A DNA stretch of 64,000 nucleotides. Source: Antennarius striatus (Eukaryota > Chordata > Actinopteri > Lophiiformes > Antennariidae). Below are positions 49,439 through 64,000 of this stretch, piece by piece. The notes under the pieces were generated by a model, which searched no databases, had not been told where the DNA came from, and saw nothing but the letters and a program-made list of their open reading frames with translations. Made by a program: the position numbers and the translations under genes. Where the stretch lies: assembly GCF_040054535.1 (NCBI RefSeq), contig NC_090784.1, forward strand, positions 7,344,501-7,408,500. Reading direction: 5' to 3'. Every line of letters starts with the position of its first letter. The first letter of the stretch is position 1.

Positions 49439-51250
49439 CTGAGTCTCGGATGTGTCAGGAGAGTCTTTGTCTCTGCTGGACGTTTCTGTTGGTGTCTTTC
49501 TGGAAGTGATGTGGTTCTGAAAGCCTGAACTGACTTTGAAAGATACCGATATCGGCGGCTAAAATCGTCTTTATGACGCCATAAAGAAATTAGCGGCTTT
49601 GAAAATGATTGGTCCATACTTGTCACGTGATGCGGGTTAGTGCGGAAGTAACTGTTTCAGCGGTAACAGTCCCCACGAACACCTTTACCCGCTGTAACCG
49701 AACGTACACAGAATACAAATGTGAGTAGACTAGTGGTGGGCTCACGGACATAACATTGTTGTCATGTTCTCCAATTTGTGTGTGAATCCGTGAACTTTGC
49801 AAAGTACAGAAAGTCGGATTTTGAAACGAGCACCGGACCACGTCTGGCTAAATGCTAACGGCTAATCCGAACAACACCTGTTAGCTAGCAAGGAAGCTAA
49901 GGCCGTATGCTTTCTCCTACATAATCAATTAGAAAAAGAAATGCTCTTAATTGATCTCACTTGTAGAAATAATTTTTTCTACTAATTACATCCCACTTTA
50001 AATCAGTGATGTAGTGTAGAGTAAGTGTGTTCGTCTGTTAGTCCACCAAAAATCTTTGCTACATTGCAGATAGATGAAACAAACACACATTACTCTGGCA
50101 GCAAAGGGGATGAAAATAAGGTCAAATGTCAACTTTAGTACACTCAGGAGCCGGACAGGATAGGCAAGGGTGAGGGCCAGTGTGAGTAAGACTAGATCAA
50201 AGCTAATGCTTTGATCTATGAAAGTAGATCAGAGCACTGGCTTTGATCTTTGACCTATGCCAAGTAGGTCAGGGTAAAATTTTGAATTCAGGGGTGTCGC
50301 AGGATGTTGCAGTCTGTGATTGCATTGGTTCTTGTTTACTGATTAAAATTCATATATATGTATATATATATGTGTGTGTGTGTGTTTGTATATATACATA
50401 CATACTGTATACTGTATATATATATTTGCAGATCGTTTGAACAATTAGAAGCCTTTTTCAAGTGAGCTCAGTCAAATATATAGGTGGGTTAGGGTTGGGG
50501 TGATCCAATAAATTTTGGAGATAGGGATTATGATCAACCTGTGAACATGATTGAAAACACGTTGACAGCTTGAAGCGATCAGCTGTGCTTGTTTCACAAG
50601 CAGAACTGATGAAACTAAGATTGCTGAATGCAGAAAAGAAGAAAAATCATCTGTCCTGATTTCAGCCACCTATAGGTGGCTTTTGACCAAAACAACAGCT
50701 AAACAGCATCTAAAATAGGAACAGGAAAGAATATTTGCTGTCAAATGTTAACAGCTTGGCTATACTTCAACTCAGTGGTTGAGTCAACACAGTTTAATGG
50801 CAGACTTCTCAGGTAGAAGCTAAAACTACTGACACTGATCGTAGAATCTAACCCACTGTGACCTTTGTCTTTGCAACTCATAGTATTGTGGGACAGTAAT
50901 TCTCTAATATAAATAACTTCCTGCCATTTGTACAACGACCCCTAACATCTTTGAGAGAAATAATGTGTTCTTTGCGAATTGTACTTCACTCAAAACATGA
51001 GTAGTATTAACAGTCCAGCCAACAGAAGTAGGGTCTTGTGGCTGCAAAGCCACCTGAGCTGGATTATTGAAGTTTAAATAACTGGGTGGCTGTTATTCTG
51101 TTCTCCAGCACAGATGATCAATGTCAGGACTGAATCATTAGTCATCAACAAACTCAACTTTCACTTGATTACAGTGCAAGATAAAGAAAAAAAAAGTCAC
51201 TTCTTTTAATAGCCTGAAATAATTTGAAAATGATTGTCTCTATATGGGTT
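49439..51250. other. Intergenic, mostly featureless, with AT/GT-rich patches
   Basis: The first 200 bp may hold the promoter of the upstream gene. At about 50355-50430 there is a mixed (TA)/(TG) tract. It is followed at about 50455-50495 by 'ttcaagtgagctcagtcaaa', the 3' end of the dispersed repeat seen at 51.3 and 58.1 kb. No gene is seen. Confidence 0.4.
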
Positions 51251-51251
<1 letters not shown>

Positions 51252-51284
<33 letters not shown>

Positions 51285-51313
51285 TATATATATAGATATA
51301 TATATATATAGTA
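51252..51313. repeat. (TA)n microsatellite
   Basis: About 30 TA units with occasional G, directly before the dispersed repeat that begins 'ctagcgggaacccgtgg'. Confidence 0.95.
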
Positions 51314-51315
51314 TA

Positions 51316-51755
51316 CTAGCGGGAACCCGTGGAAATTACACGATAAAACAATAATATCAGTTTTTGTTTGTTTTCTTTTTTCTTTGCCATCACAAGAAAA
51401 CAAACCGCTGTGTCCGACGAAGCCGTAACGGCTCCGTGTGTATGGGACAGATGAACGCGAAGACGAAGGCCACTTCGGCGTTACGGTCTGGCCATCTGGG
51501 TAGACGCCTGTTTTCTGAGTTCGGTCCTGGTGAATAAAACATTGTGGTTCCTCACACAACAACGTGAGGTCCATCACAATCAAAGAATATAAACCGTTAT
51601 GTTTGACGAAGCCAAAACGGCTCCGTAAGTGAGAGACGTGGACATATGTGAAGACCGGAGCTAACTCGGTCCGGGTAGACAACGGAAGCGTGACAGCGTG
51701 AGGTTTTCAAGTGAACTTATTCAAATATATATGTGGGGAGATGACCAGGGTACAA
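51316..51755 (+). repeat. Unclassified dispersed repeat, copy 1
   Basis: It begins 'actagcgggaacccgtggaa' and ends '...ttcaagtgaacttattcaaa'. Both ends are shared with the copy at 58068-58675. It contains two diverged direct repeats ('gacgaagccgtaacggctcc' and 'gacgaagccaaaacggctcc'). No coding potential, terminal inverted repeat or clear target duplication was seen, so its class is open. Confidence 0.65.
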
Positions 51756-51879
51756 TAAAAACATACAGGGAGTTAGATAAACACTTACAGTAATAATAAT
51801 CGCAGATTACAATATATTGAATTCACCATTAAAACACAGAGGACAGAAAAGAAGAGGAAGAAACAGTGAAGAAAATGGG

Positions 51880-52045
51880 ACAATGCATGGGTCTCTCTGG
51901 GTTCTCCAACCTCCTCCCACCTCCGAAAACATGCGCTTCAGGTAAATTGGCTGGTCCCAAATTGACCATAAGTATGAGTGTGTGCGTGCATGGTTGTCTG
52001 TGTCTCTGTGTGGGTCCGCGGTGCACTGGCATCAGGCCCAGAGTT
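51880..52045 (-). repeat. Dispersed fish repeat ('ctggagcctatcccagctg' family), copy 2
   Basis: On the minus strand it reads like the middle and 3' part of the copy at 26757-27020 ('ggaggtgggaggaggttgga' and 'ccaatttacctgaagcgcat'). Truncated. Confidence 0.7.
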
Positions 52046-52104
52046 ACCCCTCGTCACGCCCTAATCCAGGTGGATTTGGCATGGAGATAGCTCAGTTTTA
52101 AAAA

Positions 52105-52530
52105 TTCTTGCAAAGATTACGAGAGCTGTGTGCAGAGATTAAGGAGTTTTTCAATGCAGCTAAACATGCAGAATATAAGCAGCTAAATGACGGTCAGGTC
52201 GTTCAATGTTCCCAAGTTGGGGGGTTCTGTTCCCACTCCCGCTACCTGAGAGTATTAGCTGACAGTGTCAGCTCACCTCCCAAGCACTGTCGACGCACCC
52301 TTGAGCAAGGCGCCGTCCCCCTTTAGAAGTTGCTCATTTGGGGCGCACCAGGAAGGAGCTGCCCGCCACTCTACCATTGTGCATGGCCCCCTTGTGTGTG
52401 TGTGTGCGCGTGTGTGCTACAGGGGCCTGTATCCACTAATATGTATGCGTGTGTTTGATTAAGAATTAATACTAGAGTGTTCTGTTAATTTCCCTTCGGG
52501 GATCAGTCAAGTATACAAAATAAATAACTG
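52105..52530 (+). mobile_element. SINE-like element
   Basis: It contains 'gtcagctcacctcccaagca', then 'cccttgagcaaggcgccgtc' and a tail 'aatttcccttcggggatcag', phrases typical of fish tRNA/LINE-tail-type SINEs. No protein coding. The 3' tail resembles the LINE tails elsewhere in the window, suggesting shared retrotransposition machinery. Confidence 0.6.
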
Positions 52531-52731
52531 AATAATTTCCTCCATGACTGATGATTATTAGAAGTGTGCTTGAGGCTGGATGTCAGCAGCTGCTGTCTGG
52601 ACTATGCATTCCTGGCTGATTCCATTCAGTGCAAGTCAACGTAGTAAACCCCGGACATGACAAAAAATGTGCATAGTTAATTGTGTTGTGTAATAATGTG
52701 CTCATGCATTAATGCAATTTATATCAATGTA

Positions 52732-53770
52732 CAGTACGAGCCAAAAGTTTGAATACACCTCATGCAATGAGTTGTCTTTATTGTCATTGTATACTTACAT
52801 TGTCGACTTTCATTGAGGGGATCAAAACTTTGAATGAACACATGTGGAGTTATGTACTTAATACAAAAGTTGAAATAACTAAACGCATGTTTTATTTTCT
52901 AGTTTCTTCAAAGTAGCCACCCTCTGCTCTGAATACTGCTTTGAACACTCCTGACATTCTGTCAATGAGCTTCAAGAGGTAGTGACCTGAAATGGTTTTC
53001 CAACAGTCTTGAAGGCGCTCCCAGAGGTGTTGAGCTCTTGTTGGCATCTTTGCATTCACTCTATTGTCCAGCTCACCCCAGCCCCCGTGACTGTGGAGGC
53101 AAGGTCACCTGCTTCAGCACTCTCCTTCTTGGTCAAATAACCCTTACACAGCCTGGAGGTGTGTTTGGGGTTGTCCTGTCAAAAAATAATTGATCGTCCA
53201 ACTAAGCCCGAATGGGATGACATGTCGCTGGTTCATTGCTTTTCAATTTTGAGTAAAGCAGTGTGACCAGCAAAACACCTATCGCACCTCCTCCTCTATG
53301 CTTCACAGTGGGAACCAGGCATGTGGAATCCATCCGTCACCTTTTCTGTGTCTCAAAAAGATATGGCAGACGGAACCAAAGATCTCAAATTTGGACACGC
53401 AGTCTCCTCTTAATAGTTGTTCTCCAGAATGGTTTGATCTGAGATGCTGTTAACTTGCAATTTCTGAGGCTGGTGACTCAGATGAACTTCTTTTCAGAAG
53501 CAGAGGTGACTCTTGGTCTTCCTTTCCTGGGTCATCCTCAAATGTGCCAGTTTTGTTGTCGCACTTGATGGTTTTTGCGATTACACTTGGGGACACACTT
53601 AAAGTTTTTGTAATTTTCCAGATTGACTGACCTTCATTTCTTTAACATAATGATGGCCACTCATTTTTATTTAGTCAGCTGATTGGTTCTTTCCATATGA
53701 TTTTTAACAGTTGTCCAAGAGGATTGTTGGCTGTGTATTAACCTGTCTTCTGCGCAACACAACTGAAGGC
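52732..53770 (-). mobile_element. Tc1-like transposon remnant
   Basis: The left end is TA plus CAGTACGAGCCAAAAGTTTG, a typical fish Tc1 terminal repeat. The body is antisense to a Tc1 transposase: 'ctctattgtccagctcaccc' is the complement of the conserved region around the last catalytic acidic residue, and further phrases such as 'gcctggaggtgtgtttgggg' fit. No long ORF remains, and the right terminal repeat is missing, so the copy is old and truncated. Confidence 0.85.
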
Positions 53771-54183
53771 TGCAGTAGAGGGGCTTTGATCTGCCCATGG
53801 AATTTACATGGGTCCTGCTAGTGTAATATCATCATCCTTTCTTCTGCCCATTCGGTTGTGGGTCACAAGACTCTTCGTGGTGTCACACATGGGACAGCAA
53901 ACAAACTCTGTCCAAACCCAGAACCTTCTTGCTATAGCAATCTCCACTCTGCCACCATACTGCCCACATTGTTTTAGTACTAAATACACGTGATATCTTG
54001 CTTTGACCTACCCATGTAATGTCCACGAGTCCCCCTAGTTTTCTTCCATTCTTTTGATGAGGTCTTTGTTTTCATTCTGCCAAAGGCGACTGAAAGTGGA
54101 GTGTCCAGCCCATCTCAATGGGTTGGGTTGTAGACCCAGACTGAGTGGAGGTCACCCTGACTATATGTAGACCTTACCTCTTA

Positions 54184-54219
54184 AGCCTGTGAGGGAGTTC
54201 TTAAACTCCCTCACAGGCT
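54184..54219. repeat. Perfect 16-bp hairpin
   Basis: The arm agcctgtgagggagtt (54184-54199), loop ctta, and its exact reverse complement (54204-54219). It lies at the 3' end of the minus-strand coiled-coil fragment, and one arm overlaps its stop codon. Confidence 0.85.
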
Positions 54220-54799
54220 CCGCCAGACAACCCACGAAGAGATCACACAGGTCAAGCCACAGCTGATCAACCTCAAGTTCGTGTTCTTCCTCTCTTTCTG
54301 GATGAAGGCCTCCAGGGCCTTTATCTCAGCAGTCAGGACCTTCTCCTTCATCTGCCACTCCTTTTTCTGCAGGAGAGTGATTTTGTTCCGTTTGTGGAGC
54401 TCCTGGTAGAGCCATAATTTCTCCTCTGTCCACTCCTTCTCGTTCTGCAGCAGTGTCTTTCTCTTTCTTCTGTTTCTTGAGCTCCTAGTAGAGAGATGAT
54501 TTCTCTGTCCCATCATTCTCTTTCTGCAGCGGAGTGTCTTCTTCTTTCTTCTGTTTGTTAAGCTCCTGGTAAAGAGATGGGTTGTCTGTCCACTCTCTCT
54601 CTTTCTGCAGCAGAGTATCTTTCTCTTTCTTCAGCTTCTCTAGCTGAGTGTCATAGGACTCAATCTTCTGCATAATATTATCCAGTTGAGTCTCCAGATG
54701 ATGTTCCTTTCTCTGCCTCAGTCTCAGGTGATCGACCAGTTGAAACGCCTGGAAATACGGAGACTGTAACAGGTCAGAGGTAGGACCCAAGTACAGCAC
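54211..54799 (-). pseudogene. Coiled-coil repeat fragment, probably decayed exon(s)
   Basis: Two minus-strand ORFs (54485-54799 and 54211-54516) in different frames carry about four diverged copies of a roughly 28-residue unit, e.g. KEKDTLLQKEREWTDNPSLY and KTLLQNEKEWTEEKLWLYQE, with QELNKQK or QELHKRN linkers. The heptads predict a coiled coil. The first ORF ends at a stop inside a unit and the next unit is in another frame, so the piece looks broken. I could not name the parent gene or find flanking exons. Confidence 0.45.
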
Positions 54800-55235
54800 A
54801 GACTGAGACCAGATCAGGAATAGTCCAACAGTTTATTCTGAGGTTCGCACAGAATGGCAGCAATATTCCAGAAAAGCAGTCTCCGTAAACAGGAATCCCA
54901 GGTGACAGGTATCAGACAAGGAACGAGCAGGCATAGTAGTCAAGGACAGAAGGCTGGTCAGGATACCGGGGCAGAGACGAGGAAGACTGGTTGAAGACAG
55001 GCAGGGTCGTAACCGAGGAAGCAGTCTGGAGATCAACGCGAGAGAGCTATGCATGACAAAAAGACAATCTGGCAGAGACTGAGAGGAATGGGAGGGTATA
55101 TGTACTGAGCAGGCAGGTGATGATCAGGTGAGGAAACACAGGTGAAGGCAATTGCACTGATGAGGTGGGAGTGGAAGGCAGGTAGAGCTGGGCGGATGAG
55201 GGGAAAACCAGGAGCGGATTGTGACAGAGACGTGT
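54800..55235. repeat. Unclassified dispersed-repeat-like sequence
   Basis: The composition ('cacaggtgaaggcaattgca', 'gcggattgtgacagagacgt') resembles high-copy fish repeats. No ORF or termini could be recognised, so no family is assigned. Confidence 0.35.
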
Positions 55236-55239
55236 TTTC

Positions 55240-57253
55240 AGTGGTCAGAAAACACACCTCCGATTCTCCATTCAAGGCCTTTGTGTCATCGGTAAGAAGA
55301 AAGGAGGTGGATTAATCATCTATACCAATGATAGATGGTGCCACCCGGGACATGTGACAGTGAAATCAACACTGTGCAACCGCGATCTGGAGCTAACAGC
55401 TGTTAGCATCAGACCCTACTACATGGCGTGTGAATTTTCACACGTCATTGTCCACGTCGTCTACATCTGTCTATTATCACCGGTGACTTTAATCACATCA
55501 CTTTGGACTCATCTCTCCCCACAATGGTCCAGTGTGTAGACTGTCCCACACGGAAGAACAGAACATCGATCTGTTCTACAGTAATGCTAAGGAGGCATAC
55601 ACCGCCATCCCCCTCCCTCCACTAGGTAAATCAGACCATAACCTAGTGTACCTACAGCCCACCTACATCCCGATGGTGAAACGGCTGCCAGCAACAACAC
55701 GACAGATCAGGAGCTGGTCCCTGGAAGCAGAGGAGATGCTGAGGGACTGCTTCCAGACCACCAACTGGGATGTCATCGTGGGCTCACACGGGGAGGACAT
55801 TGAGGGGGCAGCTCAATGTTTTACAGATTACATGAACTTCTGTGTGGACACCGTGTCCCCTGTCAGGACAGTCAGGTTCTACTCCAACAACAAAACCCTG
55901 GGTAACAAAGGAAGTCAAGGCTGTCCTGAACAGAAAGAAGCGGGTGTTCAGGAGCAAGAACGAGGAGGAGATGAGGAAGGCCCAGCAGGAAGTGAGACTC
56001 TGCCTGAGGAAGGCCAAGGAGGCATACGGGACGAAGCTGGAGAAGCAGCTGGGGCGCAACCAGGTGCGGGAGGTCTGGAGTGGGAAGAGAACCATCACCG
56101 GACATGGGAAAGGGTGCAGCACTGTGGAGGGGAACAGTGAACAAGCGAATGAACTAAACAGCTTTTTCAATCGGTTCAGCTCCCCCACCACTCCATGCTC
56201 CTCGTCCCAGGCCTCTCTCGGCCCTGCAGACTGCTCCACTGATGCTCCCTCCTCCTGTGCTTCCTCTGCTTCCACCCCTGCCACTTCTCCTTCCACCCCT
56301 GCCCCTGCCACTTCTCCCAAGCCCACTCCAGGAGCTGCGAAGCTCAACGGCCCCACCTCAACCACTGGACTTCCAACCTCGCCACGACCTCCTGCTCCCA
56401 CCACGACCGAGACCGTCATCACTGCAGACCTGGTGATGACAACGCTGCGAAGGCTCCGTCCCTATAAGGCGGCTGGACCGGATAAGATCTCTCCAAGACT
56501 CCTCCAAGCCTGTGCTTCGGAACTAGGGGACCCCCTGCAGCGATTGTTCAACCTCAGTCTGACTGACTGACTTCGTGGAGTGGTGCCAACAGAACCAGCT
56601 CCAGCTCAACGTCTCCAAGATGAAGGAGATGGTGCTGGATTTCTGGCAGGCACATCCCTCTCCACAACTAGTGATCATCGAGGGCAGTGAGGTGGAGGTG
56701 GTAGGAAACTATAAGTACCTGGGACTGCAGCTAGACAGCAGACTGGACTGGTCACTCAACTCGGACTGTGTGTACAAGAAGGGGCAGAGTAGGATGTACT
56801 TCCTGAGGAGGCTGGCCTCCTTCAACATCTGTCCTAAGCTCCTTCTCATGTTCTATCAGTCCGTAGTCTCCAGTGTGCTGTCATACGCCATTGTGTGTTG
56901 GGGTGGTGGGGCCAGGAAAAGAGATATGGACCGTCTGAACAGACTCATCCGCAGAGCCTGGACTCTGTGGAGACAGTTCTGGGGAGCAGGACCATGTCTA
57001 AAGTCAGGGCCATCATGAACAACACCAGCCACCCCCTGTACAATGACTCTCTCAGGAGGAGCGAGGGGGAGGTGGCGAGGTCAGCTAGTGGTTAAATGGA
57101 TTTTATTTTATTTTATTCTGTTCATATTTTAATTTTATACTGTTTATATTTTAATTTTTTTAGTATATGTACTGTTAATGCTATATGTGTCTCTTACTGT
57201 ATTGTATGTCTAGTGGTATGTCCTGTTTTTTTATGTTTTTTTCCTTATTAAAG

Positions 57254-57315
<62 letters not shown>

Positions 57316-57336
57316 GCTATCTATCTATCTATCTAT
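55240..57336 (+). mobile_element. CR1/L2-like LINE with internal deletion and (TCTA)n tail
   Basis: It carries a piece of the endonuclease domain (near 55290-55450, GGGLIIYTNDRWCH) and the endonuclease-RT linker (PPLGKSDHNLVYLQPTYIP, ANELNSFFNRFSSP). The start of the reverse transcriptase follows (YKAAGPDKISPRLLQACASE, LQRLFNLSL). At about 56565-56580 the reading jumps to the post-catalytic region (VEWCQQNQLQLNVSKMKEM, YKYLGLQLDSRLDW, KKGQSRMYFLRRLASFNICP). So the RT palm is missing; no F/YxDD motif is present. Frameshifts occur elsewhere. The 3' end is 'cttattaaag' followed by (TATC)n to about 57336. It cannot be autonomous. Confidence 0.85.
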
Positions 57337-57390
57337 CTATCTACCCACCCACCCATCCATCCATCCATCCATCCATCCATCCATCCATCC
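57337..57390. repeat. (CCAT)n microsatellite
   Basis: 'acccacccacc' followed by about ten ccat units, continuing the LINE's (TATC)n tail with a changed motif. Confidence 0.9.
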
Positions 57391-58067
57391 AGATCCTCTT
57401 GGACATCAGAATATTTAAAGCCCTGTATTTCCATGATGGCTTGAATGTTCCCTGATGTTTCTGGGCTTCCAGGAGGGGTTCATGTTTGACCGTTGACTCC
57501 CTTTGCAGAGAGTGTTTTCCTATTCCTCTTAGTCACCAAAACGGTCACATCATCATTCTTGCTCATATTCATGTTGAGTTCAATGGGGTACCCCTGTGTT
57601 GCTCTCAGACAGACTCCTGAACCAAACTCGTGCCCTTTTGTACATTCCTAACAAACGAAAATACAGGACTTCAATGGCTTTGGTGTTTTGTCCTTCCTGG
57701 TTAATGTGAGTTGGTAATTCTAACCTGGCATGTTGAAAAAAAAAAAAGAATGAATAGTATCAAAGGCATAAATAAGCCTTTGAGTGTATGTCTTTTTAAC
57801 ATATCTTTGATGTCATGTAATGTCATCTGTTCATGATGATGACAAATTCTGTTCAGGTGCAGTGAACAGGTTCTGATTTCAGTCTTCCTGTCCTGCAGAG
57901 GGCGCTGTTGTTTGTACAAGATGCTACACACTGCTCTTATACTACTCCTTGTGCTTGAACTAAACTGAGAATTTATCTGTACTCTTGTGTTGATAGCCAC
58001 ATAAAGATGTGAGTACTTACATTTAAATTACTGTATAAATATCTGAATGCTATAGTTATATTATAAC
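57391..58067. other. Intergenic, no gene recognised
   Basis: Sequence without a recognisable gene or repeat family. A 99-aa minus-strand ORF (57701-58000) has no coding character. Confidence 0.35.
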
Positions 58068-58675
58068 TAGCGGGAACCCGTGGAAATTCCACAATAAAAC
58101 AATAATATCAGACTTCATACCAAACATATGAAAAGAATAAATAGCTACCTTGTTCTATGGAGTAAGATAGATAGTAAATAATGACTGGGAACAGAATTAA
58201 TGTATTTATCTATTTGACAACCTTTGGTTGATAGGCTTTAACCCACTGAATGTATAGGATACTTTTTTGAATGCCCCACCTTTCTTTTTGTTGGCGATTT
58301 TACTTTTGTGCTTGGCATTCATTGGCTCTGGCTAAGTAGTACTTTTCTTTTCGTGACGCAATTCTTTCAGTCAGTTTCACTCAGAATTCGTTCTAGTTTT
58401 CTGTGTCGTTCCTGCTGTTTGGACCTTCTGCTCAAAAACATGAAAATTGTTGGAACAATTATGATACTATAAAATTATGTTAACTGGGAAGTCCATGTAT
58501 ACTTATTTCTTCCAACATAGCAGATGCCTGAAGCCATGTTGTTCACGTGATTCCTTCTGGCAGATGCTCCGTGATTGGTCGGGTGCTTGACTGACAGGTA
58601 ATGTGTGGAGTTGGTGACAGCGTGAGTGTGAGACTTTTCAAGTGAGCTTATTCAAATATAGAGGTGGGGATATCC
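58068..58675 (+). repeat. Unclassified dispersed repeat, copy 2
   Basis: Begins 'actagcgggaacccgtggaa' and ends 'ttcaagtgagcttattcaaa', then 'tatagaggtgggg', as in the 51.3-kb copy. The interior is longer and different, so the two copies share mainly their ends. Confidence 0.6.
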
Positions 58676-59928
58676 AGCAGGAGGTGCACCAACCTCCTCA
58701 GTTGTCCCTTCCTGCTCTGATTGTGTGGACTACCTCTTTATTGAACTCTTTCTATCTCCTCCTACTCTTTCCTTGCTGTCATGCCGCAGTGGTCTTTGAC
58801 ATAGTTTACATTATACATACTGTATAATCTCAATATATTTATAAACGTTTTGTGTAGTTGGTTTGAAAGTGTATATTTTATATTTATTAGTAAATCATAA
58901 TACCCGTGAATTTGTGTCCACACATACGTTAATGTTTGCTAAACCTTACGAGTCGACATAGGAGAGTCAACTCCTCAGGAAGACTCAGCAGTCCACGTGC
59001 ACCTGAAAGACACAGGTCACTGCTCTGAGGAGTCATGTCCAGGTTTGATCAGGGAAGACAGACGGTTTCACACTGGTTAAACCATCTGAACAGAGGAGTT
59101 AAAACACCTACTGTCAGCAAAACAATACAACATTGACCTCCATCCCCAGAAACCACATCGTACGCACGCACGCACGCACGTACGCACACACACACAGAAC
59201 TCCATACTAAGGGTTTGTTTCAATAAATCTTTTATAGAAATATGACATCATTCCATATTTCTGAACAGTTCGATTCACTACATTCCTCCACAAAGCTAGA
59301 CATAGAGATTAACCGATAACATCAATTATCAACACCACCTGAAACATTCATGACTACATGGATTTCATATATTTAACATGAAGGCATGGACAGTGGGTTA
59401 GGCTGGTCACATTAAGCAACTAATATCAACGTTAATGTGAGACAGACTGTACAGTACAGAAAACAGAAGCACAGCCAGACGTCAGTTCCATCTACAGTTT
59501 GTGGACTCTCAGGAAGTTTTTGGTGATCGGCTTGTTATTAACATATAAGTAGAAGTCACTTTCAGCTCAATCAAATCTTATCGACAACAAATGATGAACT
59601 GAAACGAATAATCCTTAATCGGATGAATGTTTCTTCATATGAAAGCCTTTTAAACTTCTAAATACCAAATAAAGTTCAAATGATTGAAATAAACGTGACA
59701 AATTGTGTGAGCAGGTGCGAGTGTGTTTGTGTGACGGTGTAGCTGCAGATCGGTCCCTCAGCCATCAATCAGAAAACAGCACACCTCACAGCAGGTCAAC
59801 ACACACACAACCCATCTGTCGCCGTCTGACAATAAAACAAAAGGCTCTGGTTGGAAATGCTGCCGATGATCCGCTGTGTTGTTTGTTGGTTGCAGGTTTA
59901 AGAAGTCAGTGTGCGTTCTGGTTTACGT
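58676..59928. other. Intergenic and 3' flank of the FXYD gene
   Basis: Contains a short (CGCA)n/(CA)n tract near 59160-59195. No gene was recognised on either strand. The 3' UTR of the FXYD gene must lie at its right end. Confidence 0.4.
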
Positions 59929-63619
<3,691 letters not shown>

Positions 63620-64000
63620 CTTCAGGTTTGAACTCTGAGGCTGTTTCCTGTGGAGATGAAGACAGACATACGTTAACAAGCCATTTAGAAACAAAACAGA
63701 TGGACTGGTGTGTTGACGGGCCAATCGACGGCTCCAGTCGTATCCTCACACTAGTATCATCACCACCTGGCCCAATGGCAAGCAGTAACATTCTATGTCT
63801 GACCTACCAGAGGCTGATGCTGATGCAACATTGAGCTTTTCTGTGTTTTCTGAGGGGCCAAAACTAAACAAAAAGAACATTCAGCCACACACACAGATAC
63901 TGTATCTAGTTGAATTTAGAGAGTCCTAATGGTCTCTATTGGTCTCATCACACTCAGATACTGTACATAAGGAAACCTGATCCGATGTTGATGGAACTGT
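63620..64000 (-). other. Probable 5' untranslated exons of the FXYD gene
   Basis: The minus-strand exon at 63586-63652 has an acceptor ('ttccacag' type) upstream of the ATG. A second candidate exon at 63808-63866 has good AG and GT edges. Joined, they carry an open frame that does not continue into the FXYD frame, which fits leader sequence. The transcription start is outside or near the window end. Confidence 0.4.

Noticed and set aside
55784-56422. 212-aa minus-strand ORF
   Set aside because: Antisense shadow of the LINE ORF; low-complexity Val/Gly/Glu composition.

Overview
This is a window of a ray-finned (teleost) fish nuclear genome. The genes are vertebrate orthologues with short GT-AG introns. 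Between them lie fish-type repeats: Tc1 and Tigger/pogo-like DNA elements, a hAT-type MITE, LINE 3' ends with (TCTA)n tails, a Penelope-like fragment and long (GT)n tracts. No operons, CRISPR arrays or clear tRNA/rRNA genes were seen.

Layout. 1-3498 (-): most of zhx1, cut by the window edge, with a CpG-rich presumed promoter near 5350-5700. 6.5-7.1 kb: a LINE 3' end. 7365-24967 (-): all of atad2, 30 coding exons adding up to 1454 aa, with several MITEs in its introns. 26226-29790 (-): psma2 (8 exons, 234 aa), head to head with mrpl32 at 30350-32401 (+; 3 exons, 188 aa). 34231-34927 (+): an unrecognised two-exon gene (156 aa). 36658-37851 (-): ccdc127 (273 aa), head to head with sdha at 39497-45227 (+; 15 exons, 663 aa). 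47947-49438 (-): an unrecognised four-exon basic/coiled-coil gene (156 aa). 50-59 kb: a repeat-rich block with a dispersed repeat, a SINE-like element, a Tc1 remnant, a decayed coiled-coil fragment and an internally deleted LINE. 59929-63619 (-): an FXYD-family gene (7 exons, 88 aa).

For every spliced gene I chose exon ends by eye from GT/AG sites, reading phase and remembered human proteins. Phases close without a gap in all of them, and the totals match the human lengths for PSMA2 and MRPL32 and lie within one residue for SDHA.

The genes are housekeeping: chromatin and transcription (zhx1, atad2), proteasome (psma2), mitochondrial translation and respiration (mrpl32, sdha, with ccdc127 as divergent partner) and Na,K-ATPase regulation (FXYD). 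As I recall, their human counterparts lie in separate blocks (ZHX1-ATAD2, PSMA2-MRPL32, CCDC127-SDHA), so the window joins several ancestral linkage units.

The most unusual items are a zhx1 that lacks its two zinc fingers and is split by introns, including one inside homeodomain helix 3; two MITEs lying against atad2 5' splice sites; a fold-back inverted duplication at 48.7-49.0 kb; an FXYD protein with FTFD in place of FxYD; and two unrecognised small genes. I found no clearly new multi-gene system.
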